A stretch of 64,000 nucleotides of DNA from Streptomyces sp. TLI_053 (GCF_900105395.1 NZ_LT629775.1:4796001-4860000), one strand, 5' to 3'; counted from the first letter of the stretch, positions 38,342 through 48,000 are shown. A program made the numbers and translations. The notes: generated by a model not told the origin, from the letters alone.

Positions 38342-39192
38342 CCACCGCCACCACCACCGCCGGTCCGCAGCGCGCCCGCTCCTCCGCCGCGGGCCCGCGG
38401 AGCACCGTCGTCCGCCGGCTGCTCGCCCTCGGCCGGGCCGAGGGAGTGCTGCTGCTCCGCAACCGGACCGCCCTGTTCACCGCCGTCCTGCTGCCGGTGC
38501 TGCTGATCGGCGGGCTCAAGAACGTGCTCGACCAGCAGGCCAAGGACAGCCCCGGCCTGGACGTCGACTCGCTGCTGGTCAACGGCGCGGTCGGCATGGT
38601 GCTGGCCTTCGTCGTCTACTACAACCTGACCGCCGCCTACGTGGCCCGCCGCGGCGAGCTGGTGCTCAAGCGGCTGCGCACCGGGGAGGCCCGGGACATC
38701 GAGATCATGGTCGGCACCGCCGTCCCCTCGGTCGGTCTGGCCCTGCTGATGTGCACGGTGATCGGTGTCGTCGGCGCCTCCGCCCTGCACCTCACCGCAC
38801 CGGTCAACCCGCTGCTGCTGGTGGCCGGCCTGGCCCTGGTCGTCGCGACCCTGATGGCGCTGGCCGCCGTCTCCAGCGCCTTCACCCGGACCGTGGAGAG
38901 CGCCGGCATCACCACCATGCCGGTCCTGCTGCTCACCCAGTTCGGCTCCGGGCTGTTCGTCCCGCTGGAGGTCATGCCCGAGCGCGTGGCCGACATCTGC
39001 CGCCTGCTGCCCACCACCCCGGCCTTCCAGCTGGTCCGGGTCGGCTGGTTCGGCACCGACGGCTCCGAGGCCCCGACCGGGTTCGCCGGCAGCTGGGCCG
39101 CCGCCGCTCCGCACCTCGTCACCGGGAGCGTCTGGCTCGCCCTCGCGGTCTGGGGCGCCGTCCGGTACTTCCGTTGGGAGCCGCGCCGCTGA
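38338..39192 (+). CDS. ABC-2 type transporter permease
   Basis: Membrane partner of the preceding ATPase. 284 residues with about six helices: LLLRNRTALFTAVLLPVLLIGGLKNVL at the first, LLVNGAVGMVLAFVVYYNLTAAYVARRGELVLKRLRTGE (a typical ABC-2 coupling segment), then helices around 120-200 and a final one near 265-280. TTMPVLLLTQFGSGLFVPLEVMPERV matches the ABC-2 pattern (signature around F-V-P-L-E-x-M-P). Likely substrate: a drug or lipid, direction outward. Translationally coupled to the ATPase gene. Confidence 0.9.
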   Translation: MTTATTTAGPQRARSSAAGPRSTVVRRLLALGRAEGVLLLRNRTALFTAVLLPVLLIGGLKNVLDQQAKDSPGLDVDSLLVNGAVGMVLAFVVYYNLTAAYVARRGELVLKRLRTGEARDIEIMVGTAVPSVGLALLMCTVIGVVGASALHLTAPVNPLLLVAGLALVVATLMALAAVSSAFTRTVESAGITTMPVLLLTQFGSGLFVPLEVMPERVADICRLLPTTPAFQLVRVGWFGTDGSEAPTGFAGSWAAAAPHLVTGSVWLALAVWGAVRYFRWEPRR

Positions 39193-39290
39193 GCACCAGT
39201 CCGCCCGGTACGGATCCGAAGGCCCGCTCCCCGTTCGACCTCTGATAAGAAGGCCGCAGCACGATCATGACGGAACGGGGAGCGGAAGAA

Positions 39291-40517
39291 ATGGATGTCG
39301 TGAATCCGGTGCGCGCATGGCGGGGCCGTTCCAAGCCCCAGCGCTCCGAGCTCTACCTCCGCTGGTCGCTCTACCTGATGGCGCTGGCTCCGCTGCCGGT
39401 CACCGTGCTGATCAACTCGGCCGACCCGGACTCCGGCGCCGAGCCCGCGTCCAGGGTCGCCCTGGTGCTCGGCCTCGCCCTCACCCTGGTCACCCTGCGT
39501 GCCTACCGCACCTCGCTGGACCACTACCTCAAGCGGCCCACCGACCACCTGCGCTGGCTCGCCCTCACCGGCGGCGTCGCGGTGGCCGGCGCCTGGGTGC
39601 TGCTGCTGCTCGGCCCGCGGGTCGACCCGGTCCCCGGCGGGGAGCAGGTGGTCTTCACCCTCCCGATCGTCAGCACCATGCTGTTCTCCTCCTTCGGCCC
39701 GGCCTCGGTCGGACTGCCGCCGCGCCGGGCGGCGCTCGCCGGCGCCGCGGCGCTGCTGGCCGTCGCTCCCGCGATGCTGCTGGTCGGCGCCGAGCCCGGC
39801 ACCACCGCCGGGATCCTGGTCGGCAGCGGCCTGGTGATGGTCTTCATCGGCTGCAGCTGCCGCAGCTTCGCCTGGCTCCAGTCGGTGGTCCAGGAGCTGG
39901 ACACCGCCCGCGAGGCGCAGGCCCGGCTGGCCGTCGCCGAGGAGCGGCTGCGGTTCTCCCGCGACCTGCACGACGTGATGGGCCGCAACCTCACCACCAT
40001 CGCGCTCAAGAGCGAGCTGGCCGTCCAGCTGGCCCGGCGCGGCCGCCCGGAGGCCGCCGAGCAGATGGCCGAGGTGCAGCAGATCGCCCAGGAGTCCCAG
40101 CGCGAGGTCCGCGACGTGGTCCGCGGCTACCGCACGGCGGCCCTGCACGCGGAGGCGGTCGGCGCCCGCGCGGTGCTCCGCTCGGCCGACGTGGCCTGCG
40201 AGATCGACCTCGGCGAGCACGCCGAGCAACTGCCGGAGGCGGTCCAGTCGGTGCTCGGCTGGGTGATCCGCGAGGCCACCACCAACGTGCTCCGGCACAG
40301 CGAGGCGGGCCACTGCTCGATCAGGCTCCGCCACGAGGGCGGCCGGGCCCTGCTGGAGCTGGAGAATGACGGGGTGCCGGCCGTACCGCTGCCCTCCCAG
40401 GGCGGCGGTACCGGCCTGAGCGGCCTGCGGGAACGGCTCGCCGCCCACAACGGCGAACTGACCGTCCCGGACGCCGGGCCGGGACACTTCCGGCTGCTCG
40501 CCAGCGTCCCGCTCTGA
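39291..40517 (+). CDS. NarL-type sensor histidine kinase
   Basis: A 408-residue membrane histidine kinase of the HisKA_3 (DesK-like) group. About five membrane helices in residues 20-190 make a membrane-embedded sensor without an extracellular domain, followed by a short coiled linker (ELDTAREAQARLAVAEERLRFSRDLHDVMGRNLTTIALK). The phospho-accepting His is H227 in RDLHDVMG. The ATPase part has VIREATTNVLRHSEAG (N-box) and GGTGLSGLRERLAAHNG (G-box). ATG 39291 is preferred because GGGGAG lies 8-12 bases upstream; ATG 39267 is in frame. It partners with the next gene and probably senses membrane state or the exported compound. Confidence 0.9.
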   Translation: MDVVNPVRAWRGRSKPQRSELYLRWSLYLMALAPLPVTVLINSADPDSGAEPASRVALVLGLALTLVTLRAYRTSLDHYLKRPTDHLRWLALTGGVAVAGAWVLLLLGPRVDPVPGGEQVVFTLPIVSTMLFSSFGPASVGLPPRRAALAGAAALLAVAPAMLLVGAEPGTTAGILVGSGLVMVFIGCSCRSFAWLQSVVQELDTAREAQARLAVAEERLRFSRDLHDVMGRNLTTIALKSELAVQLARRGRPEAAEQMAEVQQIAQESQREVRDVVRGYRTAALHAEAVGARAVLRSADVACEIDLGEHAEQLPEAVQSVLGWVIREATTNVLRHSEAGHCSIRLRHEGGRALLELENDGVPAVPLPSQGGGTGLSGLRERLAAHNGELTVPDAGPGHFRLLASVPL

Positions 40518-40542
40518 CCCCCGCCGTACGGAAGGCCCGCCG

Positions 40543-41163
40543 ATGACCGACCCCGCGCCCGTCCGCGTCCTGCTCGCCGACGACGAGCACCTGATCCGCG
40601 GCGCGCTCGCCGCGCTGCTCTCCCTGGAGGAGGACATCGCCGTGGTCGCGCAGGCGGCCTCCGGACCGGAGGCGCTGGCGATGGCCGAGGCGCACCGGCC
40701 GGACATCGCGGTGCTGGACCTCCAGATGCCCGGCCTGGACGGCATCGAGGTGGCCACCCGGCTGCGCGCGCTGCTGCCGGACTGCCGCTGCATGATCGTC
40801 ACCGGCCACGGCCGCCCCGGCTACCTGAAGCGGGCGCTGGAGGTCGGCGTCCGGGGGTTCCTGCCGAAGACCGTCTCCGCGGCGGACCTGGCCGGGATCA
40901 TCCGGACCGTCCGGGCCGGCGGCCGGTACGTCGACCCGGAGCTCGCGGCGGACGCGATCTCCGCCGGGGAGACACCGCTGACCCCGCGCGAGACCGATGT
41001 GCTGGAACTGGCCGCCGACGGCACCTCGATCGCCGGGATCGCGGAACGCGCCTCGCTCTCCCAGGGCACCGTGCGCAACTACCTGTCCTCGGCCGTCGCC
41101 AAGCTGGGCGCGGAGAACCGGCACGCGGCGGTGCGGATCGCCCGCGAGCACGGCTGGATCTGA
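40543..41163 (+). CDS. NarL/LuxR-family response regulator
   Basis: 206 residues. The receiver domain (1-120) has the acidic pair near DDEH (14-16), the phospho-acceptor D59 in IAVLDLQMPG, and the conserved K in FLPKTVSA. The LuxR helix-turn-helix occupies about 145-200 (LTPRETDVLELAADGTSIAGIAERASLSQGTVRNYLSSAVAKLGAENRHAAV). It follows the kinase by 25 bp and is the output of the DesK-DesR-like system, expected to regulate the ABC-2 genes just upstream. Confidence 0.92.
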   Translation: MTDPAPVRVLLADDEHLIRGALAALLSLEEDIAVVAQAASGPEALAMAEAHRPDIAVLDLQMPGLDGIEVATRLRALLPDCRCMIVTGHGRPGYLKRALEVGVRGFLPKTVSAADLAGIIRTVRAGGRYVDPELAADAISAGETPLTPRETDVLELAADGTSIAGIAERASLSQGTVRNYLSSAVAKLGAENRHAAVRIAREHGWI

Positions 41164-41234
41164 CCGCCGACCCGCGGGCGGCCCGGCCCCGGGCCGGCCG
41201 GGCCGCCCGGGTCGGGCCGGGGCTCAGGCCCAGG

Positions 41235-42134
41235 TCAGGCCCAGGTCAGGCCGGTGATCCGCTCGTACGCCTCGACGTACTTGGCACGCACCCGCTCGAC
41301 CACCTCGGCCGGCAGCTCCGGCGGCGGCTGCTCGCTCTTCCGGTCCCAGCCGGAGGCCGGGGAGGTCAGCCAGTCGCGGACGATCTGCTTGTCGAAGGAG
41401 GGCTGGGGGTGGCCCGGCTCCCACTCGTCGGCCGGCCAGAAGCGCGAGGAGTCCGGGGTGAGCACCTCGTCGCCGATCACCAGCTCGCCGTCCAGCAGGC
41501 CGAACTCGAACTTGGTGTCGGCCAGCAGGATGCCCCGGTCACGGGCGATGTCCCGGGCCCGGGAGTAGACGTCCAGGGTGGTCCGGCGGAGCTGGTCGGC
41601 CAGCTCGGCGCCGACCCGGCGGGCGGTCTCCTCGTAGGGGACGTTCTCGTCGTGCTCGCCGACCTCGGCCTTCAGGGCGGGGGTGTAGATCGGGGCGGGC
41701 AGCTCGGACCCGTCCTCCAGGCCCTCGGGCAGCGCGACGCCGCAGACGGTGCGGGAGACCCGGTACTCCTCCAGGCCGGAGCCGGCCAGGTAGCCGCGGG
41801 CGACGCACTCGACCGGCACCATGTCCAGGCTGCGGCAGACCAGGGTGCGGCCCTTCCAGTCGGCCGGGGCTCCGGCCGGGACCTCGGTGGAGACCACGTG
41901 GTTGGGCACGATGTCGGCGATCCGCTCGAACCACCACAGCGAGAGCTGGGTGAGGATGCGGCCCTTGTCCGGGATCTCGTTGGGCAGCACCCAGTCGTAG
42001 GCCGAGGTGCGGTCGCTGGCGACCATCACCAGCTCGCCCGACTCGGCGCGGTACAGGTCGCGCACCTTGCCGGTGTGCAGGTGGACCAGGCCGGGCACCT
42101 GGACCGGCTCGGGCTTGGTGACAAATCCGCTCAA
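41235..42134 (-). CDS. purC: SAICAR synthetase (phosphoribosylaminoimidazole-succinocarboxamide synthase)
   Basis: Joins CAIR and aspartate with ATP in purine synthesis. About 299 residues from TTG 42134: VQVPGLVHLHTGKVRDLYR, VMVASDRTSAYDWVLPNEIPDKG, LVCRSLDMVPVECVARGYLAGSGLEEY, ADTKFEFGLLDGELVIGDEVLTPDSSRFWPADEW and PSFDKQIVRDWL are all diagnostic. The TTG start gives the family N-terminus (SGFVTKPEPVQVPGL) with GAGGAC about 10 bases upstream; an ATG at 42215 in the same frame would add 27 uncharacteristic residues. It stands apart from purSQL and purD but in the same region. Confidence 0.95.
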   Translation of the reverse strand: MSGFVTKPEPVQVPGLVHLHTGKVRDLYRAESGELVMVASDRTSAYDWVLPNEIPDKGRILTQLSLWWFERIADIVPNHVVSTEVPAGAPADWKGRTLVCRSLDMVPVECVARGYLAGSGLEEYRVSRTVCGVALPEGLEDGSELPAPIYTPALKAEVGEHDENVPYEETARRVGAELADQLRRTTLDVYSRARDIARDRGILLADTKFEFGLLDGELVIGDEVLTPDSSRFWPADEWEPGHPQPSFDKQIVRDWLTSPASGWDRKSEQPPPELPAEVVERVRAKYVEAYERITGLTWA

Positions 42135-42251
42135 GATCGTCTCAGTCCTCAGGGGTCGTTCGCGGGCGTGGGGCGCGAAAGGGGAGGTCACTGGGGTCGA
42201 GTCTGTCATGGCCACCGGCCCGGCCCGGGGGCCGGACCCGGACCGCGGCGG

Positions 42252-43793
42252 TCAGCCGTTCTTGCAGAGCCGGTCCAGCAGGTTCGCGGTGGCCCGCTGG
42301 ATCCGCTCGTCCGTGAGCCCCGGGCGGTCCAGCGCGGGCGACCAGGCGAAGGTGCCGGAGGCGAAGACGTACGCGCCGCTCGGCGCCCGGTAGAGCGAGG
42401 TCTCCTGGTGCCGGACGCGGCCGGCCAGGTCCCGGTACGGGGAGTGCGCGAGCAGCACCCGCTCGCTGTGCTCGGGCAGCGCGACCTTGGGGTAGTAGCG
42501 GTCCGCCTCGCCGGCCACCAGCCCGGGCAGTTCCTCGCCCTCCTGGACGCCGGTGCCGTCCCAGAGCCAGTGCGCGGTGTGCCGGGCGACCAGCGGGACG
42601 GGTGCGGCGACCCGGCCGGAGTACTGCAGCCCGAGCAGGTGCTGCTCGGGCTCGCCCGCGTCGCGCCACAGCGCGCTGGCGGCGCCGGGCACCCCGGCCG
42701 CGGGGCTGCCCGGGCCGACCTTCTGGCGCTTGCGGCAGTTGAGCATCCGGTTGGGCTCGCCGGAGGGGCCCGGGCTCAGCTCGACCCGCCAGTACATGGT
42801 GTTGGCGGAGAGGAAGACCAGCGAGGTGCCGCCGTCCCGGGCCCGCTCGGCGGCGCGTCGCATCGGCTCGGACCAGTACTCGTCGTGGCCGGGGAAGACC
42901 AGCGCCCGGTGCCGGGAGGCGTCGACCAGGCCGGCGTGCAGGTCGGTGGCGGTGGCGTAGGAGAGGTCGTAGCCGTAGCGCTCGGCCCAGCGGATGAAGT
43001 CGTAGGCGTGGCCGACGTGCAGCGGCAGCCCGGCCGTGGCGTGCGGCCGGTCGAAGGAGACGGTGACGGCCGCCTCGGGCTCGCCGACCAGCCGGCCGCC
43101 GTCCCAGGCGTGGTAGAGGCTGGCGCCGCTGCGGCCGTCCTCGGGGAAGAGGTTGTACGCCTGCCAGGTCACGTCGGGCAGCACCAGCAGCAGCTCGGCG
43201 GAGCGGTTCTGGTCCTCGAAGTCCCGTACCGTGAAAGGGATGTGGCTGCGGTGCAGCATGTCGGCGGTGGTGAGCACGGCGACGTAGGCGCCGGGCCGCC
43301 AGTGCTGCGGGACCTGCAGCCGCCAGGTGTGCCACCAGTGGTGGCAGGAGACGGTCCGGCCGACCACCATCGGGGCCGGCTGGGACATGCCGGCGATCAG
43401 CGGACTGGACGTCATGTGGTGGGCGCCGTCGCCCGCGTAGTGGCCGATCCGGAAGACGTCGACGGTGAACTCGCGGGGCGGGTTGACGGTGACCCGCAGG
43501 TCCACCGAGCCGCCGGGGCGGACCACCCCGGCCGAGGCGAAGCCCTTGATCTGCTGTTCCTCGTCGTTGGCGCCGAGCGGGCTGCCGACCGCCGGTCTGC
43601 CCCGCACCCCGGCGGACAGCGGGCGCTGCCCGGGCGCGTCCACCGAGACGTACCAGGGCACCTCGGCGCCCTCGGCACCGGCGACGTACTGGTCCGGGCT
43701 GCGCAGCCAGGGCAGCGGGCCCTGGCCGAAGGGGTCGGAGACGCTGTGCGCGTGCGTCCCGGACTCCCAGCGGCGGTTGAGTTCGGTCCCCAC
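42252..43793 (-). CDS. N,N-dimethylformamidase beta-subunit-like protein
   Basis: A 513-residue protein. The central part resembles the large subunit of N,N-dimethylformamidase: FRIGHYAGDGAHHM near 130, SCHHWWHTWRLQVPQHWRPGAYVAVLT, a glutamine-amidotransferase-like segment HRALVFPGHDEYWSEPMRRAAERARDGGTSLVFLSANTMYWRVEL, and a C-terminal GVQEGEELPGLVAGEADRYYP. Actinobacterial members are widespread, and true DMF hydrolysis is not established for them. There is no signal peptide. The GTG at 43793 has TGGGAGGGG upstream; the longer frame to 43868 is rejected. The catalytic iron ligands of DMFase were not checked residue by residue. Confidence 0.78.
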   Translation of the reverse strand: MGTELNRRWESGTHAHSVSDPFGQGPLPWLRSPDQYVAGAEGAEVPWYVSVDAPGQRPLSAGVRGRPAVGSPLGANDEEQQIKGFASAGVVRPGGSVDLRVTVNPPREFTVDVFRIGHYAGDGAHHMTSSPLIAGMSQPAPMVVGRTVSCHHWWHTWRLQVPQHWRPGAYVAVLTTADMLHRSHIPFTVRDFEDQNRSAELLLVLPDVTWQAYNLFPEDGRSGASLYHAWDGGRLVGEPEAAVTVSFDRPHATAGLPLHVGHAYDFIRWAERYGYDLSYATATDLHAGLVDASRHRALVFPGHDEYWSEPMRRAAERARDGGTSLVFLSANTMYWRVELSPGPSGEPNRMLNCRKRQKVGPGSPAAGVPGAASALWRDAGEPEQHLLGLQYSGRVAAPVPLVARHTAHWLWDGTGVQEGEELPGLVAGEADRYYPKVALPEHSERVLLAHSPYRDLAGRVRHQETSLYRAPSGAYVFASGTFAWSPALDRPGLTDERIQRATANLLDRLCKNG

Positions 43794-44027
43794 GCGCGCC
43801 CCTCCCAGGTGCACCTTCGCCGGTTGGCACGTGCCTCCCGGATGTGCGTGCGGTCTAATACACCACACCGTGCTGGCGCTGCGTCACCCCACGGTAGCAA
43901 CTAGTGGCGGGAATCTTCCGGGCCGTCGGAAGGACGGCCTCCGGCCTGCGAAGACCCGGGGCTGCCGGTCCGGCCGGGGGCGCTCACCACCGGGGCTCAC
44001 GCCCCCGAGCCGCCGGCCGGGGCGGGG

Positions 44028-45605
44028 TCAGAGCCGGACCGGCTTCTCCAGCCGGACGTCCGCGGCGTCCAGCCAGGCCCGCAACGGCCCGTCCTGGCCC
44101 TGTTCGACGGCCTGGGCGACCGGCTCGGCCAGGTCGGTGCGGCGGACCCCGCCGAGCAGCAGCACCGGGCCGTCCAGCCAGTCGAGCCCGGGGACGGCGC
44201 CCGCGGTGTCCACGGCGGCGCAGCAGACCATCGCGGTGACGTGGTCGACCAGGACGTCCCGCCCGGAGCGGACCGGTTCGAGCAGCGGCGCGGGCGTGGT
44301 GGCGCGGGCCAGCTGGGCGGCGAGCGCGGCGGCCAGCCGCTCGCCGTCGCCGTCGGCCAGCCGGCCCAGCAACCGGGTCAGGGTCGGGGCCCCGGGGCGG
44401 GCCTGCGGGGCGAGCAGGTCCAGCGCGGACTGCAGGGCGGCGGCGCGGGCCCGCCAGCCGGCGTCCACCACCTCGGCCGGGTAGTCGACCCACTCCAGCT
44501 CGCGCCAGGCGCCGGAGGCGGGCGCCCCGAAGAACAGTTCGGCGGCGAGCCGGGAGACCGCGGCGTCCACCTCGCCGGGCTCCTCCAGCAGGTCGCAGGC
44601 CGGGCGGTCGCCGAGCCGGCTGCTGTAGCCGTCGGCCAGCCGGTCGCGCCGGGACAGCTCGGTGAGCGCGGCCACCACTCCGGCGTTCAGGTGCGCCGGG
44701 TGCCGGCCGAGCCGCCAGGCGGGCAGCGCGACCCGGGTGAGCAGCCGGTCCCAGCCCGCGTAGGCGAGGCCGACCTGCTCCTGGGCCGCGATCCGCAGGC
44801 CGTAGTCGACGCCGCGGGCCTGCTCGGAGGCCCAGCCGGCGACGGAGCGCTCCAGCTCGGCGGCGTGCTCGCGGCAGGCGCCCAGCAGCCGGCGGGTGAT
44901 CCGGTCGGTGAGGCGGTCGGTCAGGGCGACCGGGCCCCGGCGGGGCGGGCGCGGTGCGCAGCCCCCGGGGAGGCCGGCCGGTCCGTCGGCGGGACCCGCG
45001 TCCAGGCTGGCGTCCAGGGCGCGCAGGAAGTGCCGGGCGGCGGCGATCTCCGGGTCCGCGGCGGCCGCGGTGCCGGCCACCACCGGGGCGAGCAGGGCCC
45101 GCAGCTCACCGGCGCGCATCCACCAGAGGAACGGCGAGCCGACGACCAGCACCGGGGCGGTCGGTTCGTGGCCGGCCGCCCGGGAGCGGCGGGGCCCCGG
45201 CGCGGGCACGTCCTCGAGCCAGCTGTCGCAGTCCGGGGTGAGCGCCACGGCGGACGGCGCGGGGACCTCCAGCCGGTCCGCGAGTTCGTCGATCAGCCGG
45301 TACAGCTCGGGGGCCTGGGCGCGGTCCAGCGGCACGGCCGGGGTCTGCGGCGGAACGGCCCGGCGGTAGGCGCGGGCGGCCAGCCCGGCCACCAGGAGGG
45401 TCAGCGCGGCCACCGCGCAGACCGTCCAGCGGGCGATGTCCCAGCCCACCCCGTCGGGGGAGCCGGGGGCACCGATCCGCCCGGTGAACCGGCCGGCGAG
45501 CAGCACCACCGCGGTGGCGGCGGGCAGCGCGGCGGCGGCCAGGGCGAGACCCCGGATCCGCAGGACCGCCTGGGCGTGAGCGCGCGCGGTGTCGACAGCG
45601 GCCAT
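44028..45605 (-). CDS. Degenerate M48 peptidase-like membrane protein
   Basis: 525 residues. Two membrane helices near the N-terminus (about 20-38 and 62-80) are followed by an M48-like segment: APELYRLIDELADRLEVPAPSAVALTPDCDSWLEDV, then PVLVVGSPFLWWMRAGELRALLAPVVAG (151-178). In active M48 peptidases the latter reads L-L-A-H-E-L-G-H; here the HELGH positions are P174-V-V-A-G178, so zinc binding is lost. The remaining 330 residues are Leu/Ala/Arg-rich and helical. It is likely an inactive structural homologue with a different job. ATG 45605 has AAGGGGG upstream; a GTG four codons earlier is too close to that site. Neighbours are purC-side and purD genes without obvious functional link. Confidence 0.6.
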   Translation of the reverse strand: MAAVDTARAHAQAVLRIRGLALAAAALPAATAVVLLAGRFTGRIGAPGSPDGVGWDIARWTVCAVAALTLLVAGLAARAYRRAVPPQTPAVPLDRAQAPELYRLIDELADRLEVPAPSAVALTPDCDSWLEDVPAPGPRRSRAAGHEPTAPVLVVGSPFLWWMRAGELRALLAPVVAGTAAAADPEIAAARHFLRALDASLDAGPADGPAGLPGGCAPRPPRRGPVALTDRLTDRITRRLLGACREHAAELERSVAGWASEQARGVDYGLRIAAQEQVGLAYAGWDRLLTRVALPAWRLGRHPAHLNAGVVAALTELSRRDRLADGYSSRLGDRPACDLLEEPGEVDAAVSRLAAELFFGAPASGAWRELEWVDYPAEVVDAGWRARAAALQSALDLLAPQARPGAPTLTRLLGRLADGDGERLAAALAAQLARATTPAPLLEPVRSGRDVLVDHVTAMVCCAAVDTAGAVPGLDWLDGPVLLLGGVRRTDLAEPVAQAVEQGQDGPLRAWLDAADVRLEKPVRL

Positions 45606-46253
45606 ACGGTGCGGCACCCCCTTCGGAGCCCCGGGACACCCGTGACGGGGCCCTGAGCCGATTCGAAACGATCAGTTCCGACCGGGAAACGGTGGTGTCC
45701 GAGCCCCGGTAGTACATGCTGCGTGGCGCTTCCGACATTTTCGACGCCCGGGTCCGGGTGGGTGTTCCGGATCGGCCCGGTTTCCACTCGTCCCGGTGAC
45801 ACCGCCCGAAAACCGGACGGCCGCCCCCGGGAAGCGCCCGGCGGGTCCGGTCCGGCCGGACGCCGTCCAGCATCCCCCCGCACGACCGCCCTCACCCGGC
45901 GGCGGCCGGAAGCCGCCCGACCTGTGGTGCCGTGGTCCAGCGCACCATAAGGCCGGGCAGCGGGTTACGTCAGCCGGATGCGGTCGCTGTCACTCGATGG
46001 GCTGGATTCCGGGGACCGAACGGTGTGGCGGCACCGGGCGCCGCTCCCGTCCCACCCGGCCCGGAAACACCGGGGCGCGCTGCGTCCATGGGGGTTGTCC
46101 CGGTGCGCGAGGAGGGTGCCGGGGCTCGGACCGGACGTGCCCACGGGGGCCGCGCCGACGGCCCTGGCGAGGCGGGCACGGCCCGGAACGCCCGGGCCCC
46201 CGGCGCGCGGAGGCGTGCCGGGGGCCCGGGGACGGAACGGGGGCGGGCGGCCG
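45606..46253. other. 648-bp region without a gene between purD and the M48-like gene
   Basis: All frames here lack ribosome sites or recognisable protein features and are open because of composition. The only structure is the purD terminator hairpin near 46192-46231. The part close to 45620-45720 is slightly AT-richer and should contain the promoter of the M48-like gene. Confidence 0.5.
46192..46231 (-). terminator. purD terminator hairpin
   Basis: CCCGGGCCCCCGGC (46192-46205) pairs perfectly with GCCGGGGGCCCGGG (46218-46231), leaving a loop of about 10-12 bases. It lies about 22 bases beyond the purD stop on the minus strand. No U-tract. Confidence 0.72.
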
Positions 46254-47531
46254 CTACTGCGCGGCCTTCAGGGCGATGTCCCCGCGGTGCTGGCCGCCGG
46301 CCAGTGAGATCAGCCCGACCGACCGGTACGCCCGCTCGCGCGCCTCGACCAGGTCCGCGCCGGTCGCGGTGACGGACAGCACCCGGCCCCCGGCGCTCAG
46401 CACCCGGCCCTCGCCGTCCGCCTTCGTCCCGGCGTGCAGCACGTAGGCGGTGCCGTCGGCGGACTCCGCCTCGGCCAGGCCCTCGATCGGGTCGCCGGTG
46501 CGCGGCGCGGCCGGGTAGCCCTCGGCGGCGATCACCACGGTGACCGCGGCGCCCTCGTCCCAGCGCAGCGGCTCCAGCTCGTCCAGGGTCCCGGTGGCCG
46601 AGGCGTGCAGCACGCCCGCCAGCGGGGTGCGCAGCCGGGCCAGCACGACCTGGGTCTCCGGGTCGCCGAAGCGGGCGTTGAACTCGATCACCCGGGTGCC
46701 GCGCGAGGTCAGCGCCAGACCGGCGTAGAGCAGGCCGGAGAACGGGGTGCCGCGGCGGCGCAGCTCGTCCACGGTCGGCTGCAGCACGGTCGCCAGGACG
46801 TCCTCGACCAGGCCCTCGGGGGCCCAGGGCAGCGGCGAGTAGGCACCCATGCCGCCGGTGTTGGGACCCTGGTCGCCGTCCAGGGCGCGCTTGAAGTCCT
46901 GGGCGGGCTGGAGCGGGAGGACGGTGGTGCCGTCGGTGATCGCGAAGAGCGAGACCTCGGGGCCGTCCAGGTACTCCTCGATCACCACCCTCCCGCCGCC
47001 CGGACGTCCGGGACCCGCCGCCAGGCAGGCCTCGGCGTGGGCCAGCGCCTCGGCGCGGTCGGAGGTGACCACGACGCCCTTGCCGGCGGCCAGGCCGTCG
47101 TCCTTGACCACGTAGGGCGCGCCGAAGGCGTCCAGGGCCTCGGCCGCCTCGGCGGCGGTGGTGCAGAGGTAGGAGCGGGCGGTGGGCACACCGGCGCCGG
47201 CCATCACGTCCTTGGCGAAGGCCTTGGAGCCCTCCAGCAGGGCGGCCTCCGCGGACGGGCCGAACACCGGGACGCCGGCCGCGCGCACGGCGTCGGCGAC
47301 GCCCGCGACCAGCGGGGCCTCCGGGCCGACCACGACCAGTTCGGCGCCGAGCCGCCCGGCGAGCGCGGTGACCTGCGCGCCGTCGAGCTGGTCGACCGGG
47401 TGGACCGTCGCCACCTGCGCGATCCCGGCGTTGCCCGGGGCACAGTGCAGCTCGGTCACGGCGGGATCTTGGGACAGAGAGCGGCACAGGGCGTGTTCGC
47501 GGGCGCCGCCGCCGATGACGAGGACCTTCAC
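46254..47531 (-). CDS. purD: Phosphoribosylamine-glycine ligase (GAR synthetase)
   Basis: ATP-grasp enzyme joining glycine to phosphoribosylamine in purine synthesis. 425 residues: VLVIGGGAREHALCRSL at the N-terminus, VVGPEAPLVAGVADAVRAAGVPVFGPS, the ATP-grasp core APYVVKDDGLAAGKGVVV, VVIEEYLDGPEVSLFAITDG, GPNTGGMGAYSPLPW and IEFNARFGDPETQVVLARL. The start is GTG at 47531, with TACCCT 8 bases upstream and no Shine-Dalgarno, so it is probably leaderless. A long upstream in-frame extension is rejected. Confidence 0.97.
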   Translation of the reverse strand: MKVLVIGGGAREHALCRSLSQDPAVTELHCAPGNAGIAQVATVHPVDQLDGAQVTALAGRLGAELVVVGPEAPLVAGVADAVRAAGVPVFGPSAEAALLEGSKAFAKDVMAGAGVPTARSYLCTTAAEAAEALDAFGAPYVVKDDGLAAGKGVVVTSDRAEALAHAEACLAAGPGRPGGGRVVIEEYLDGPEVSLFAITDGTTVLPLQPAQDFKRALDGDQGPNTGGMGAYSPLPWAPEGLVEDVLATVLQPTVDELRRRGTPFSGLLYAGLALTSRGTRVIEFNARFGDPETQVVLARLRTPLAGVLHASATGTLDELEPLRWDEGAAVTVVIAAEGYPAAPRTGDPIEGLAEAESADGTAYVLHAGTKADGEGRVLSAGGRVLSVTATGADLVEARERAYRSVGLISLAGGQHRGDIALKAAQ

Positions 47532-48000
47532 GCTGGGCAAGGGTAGTCGGTGGCCGGTTCCGGCCGCTCTCCGGTCCCGTAGGAAGAGACGATCGAGGGG
47601 GTCGGGTACACGCACGGCCTCGGAGGATCGTCCAGTCCCGGGGTGCCGGAGTCGCGCCGCGGTGCCCGGGTCAGGACAGCGGGTCACCGGCGGCTCCCTC
47701 GGACGGGTGAAATCCCGCCGACCGCCGCAACCCTCCCACCTCGGGATCCGGTGGCCGAATCCGATAACGATCATTGGTGAAGCGCCCCCATGGTCAGCCA
47801 TTTGGCGGTAAGAAGTGCTGTTGGACCACCGCCGGCGGCCGTCGGCGGTGCCGCCCCGGGACGCCCGCACCCGCCCCGGAACGGCGGCGTGTTCGGCGCG
47901 TTGTCCGGCGTTTCACCGGCCGTCAGGCCGACGACACGTCAGTCCGCGCAGAGTCGGGACCAGCCAGACCAGCCGTCCGCCCGCCAAGGGAGCCCCACAG
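47532..48000. promoter_or_regulatory. 469-bp divergent region between purD and the SLATT gene
   Basis: No gene is supported. It includes the leaderless purD promoter (TACCCT on the minus strand, 47540-47545), a less GC-rich stretch near 47755-47820 suited to a promoter towards the SLATT gene, and AAGGGAG as its ribosome site. Confidence 0.45.

Noticed and set aside
45606..46253. Small genes in the 648-bp gap below purD
   Set aside because: Candidate frames lack ribosome sites and have compositional translations only.
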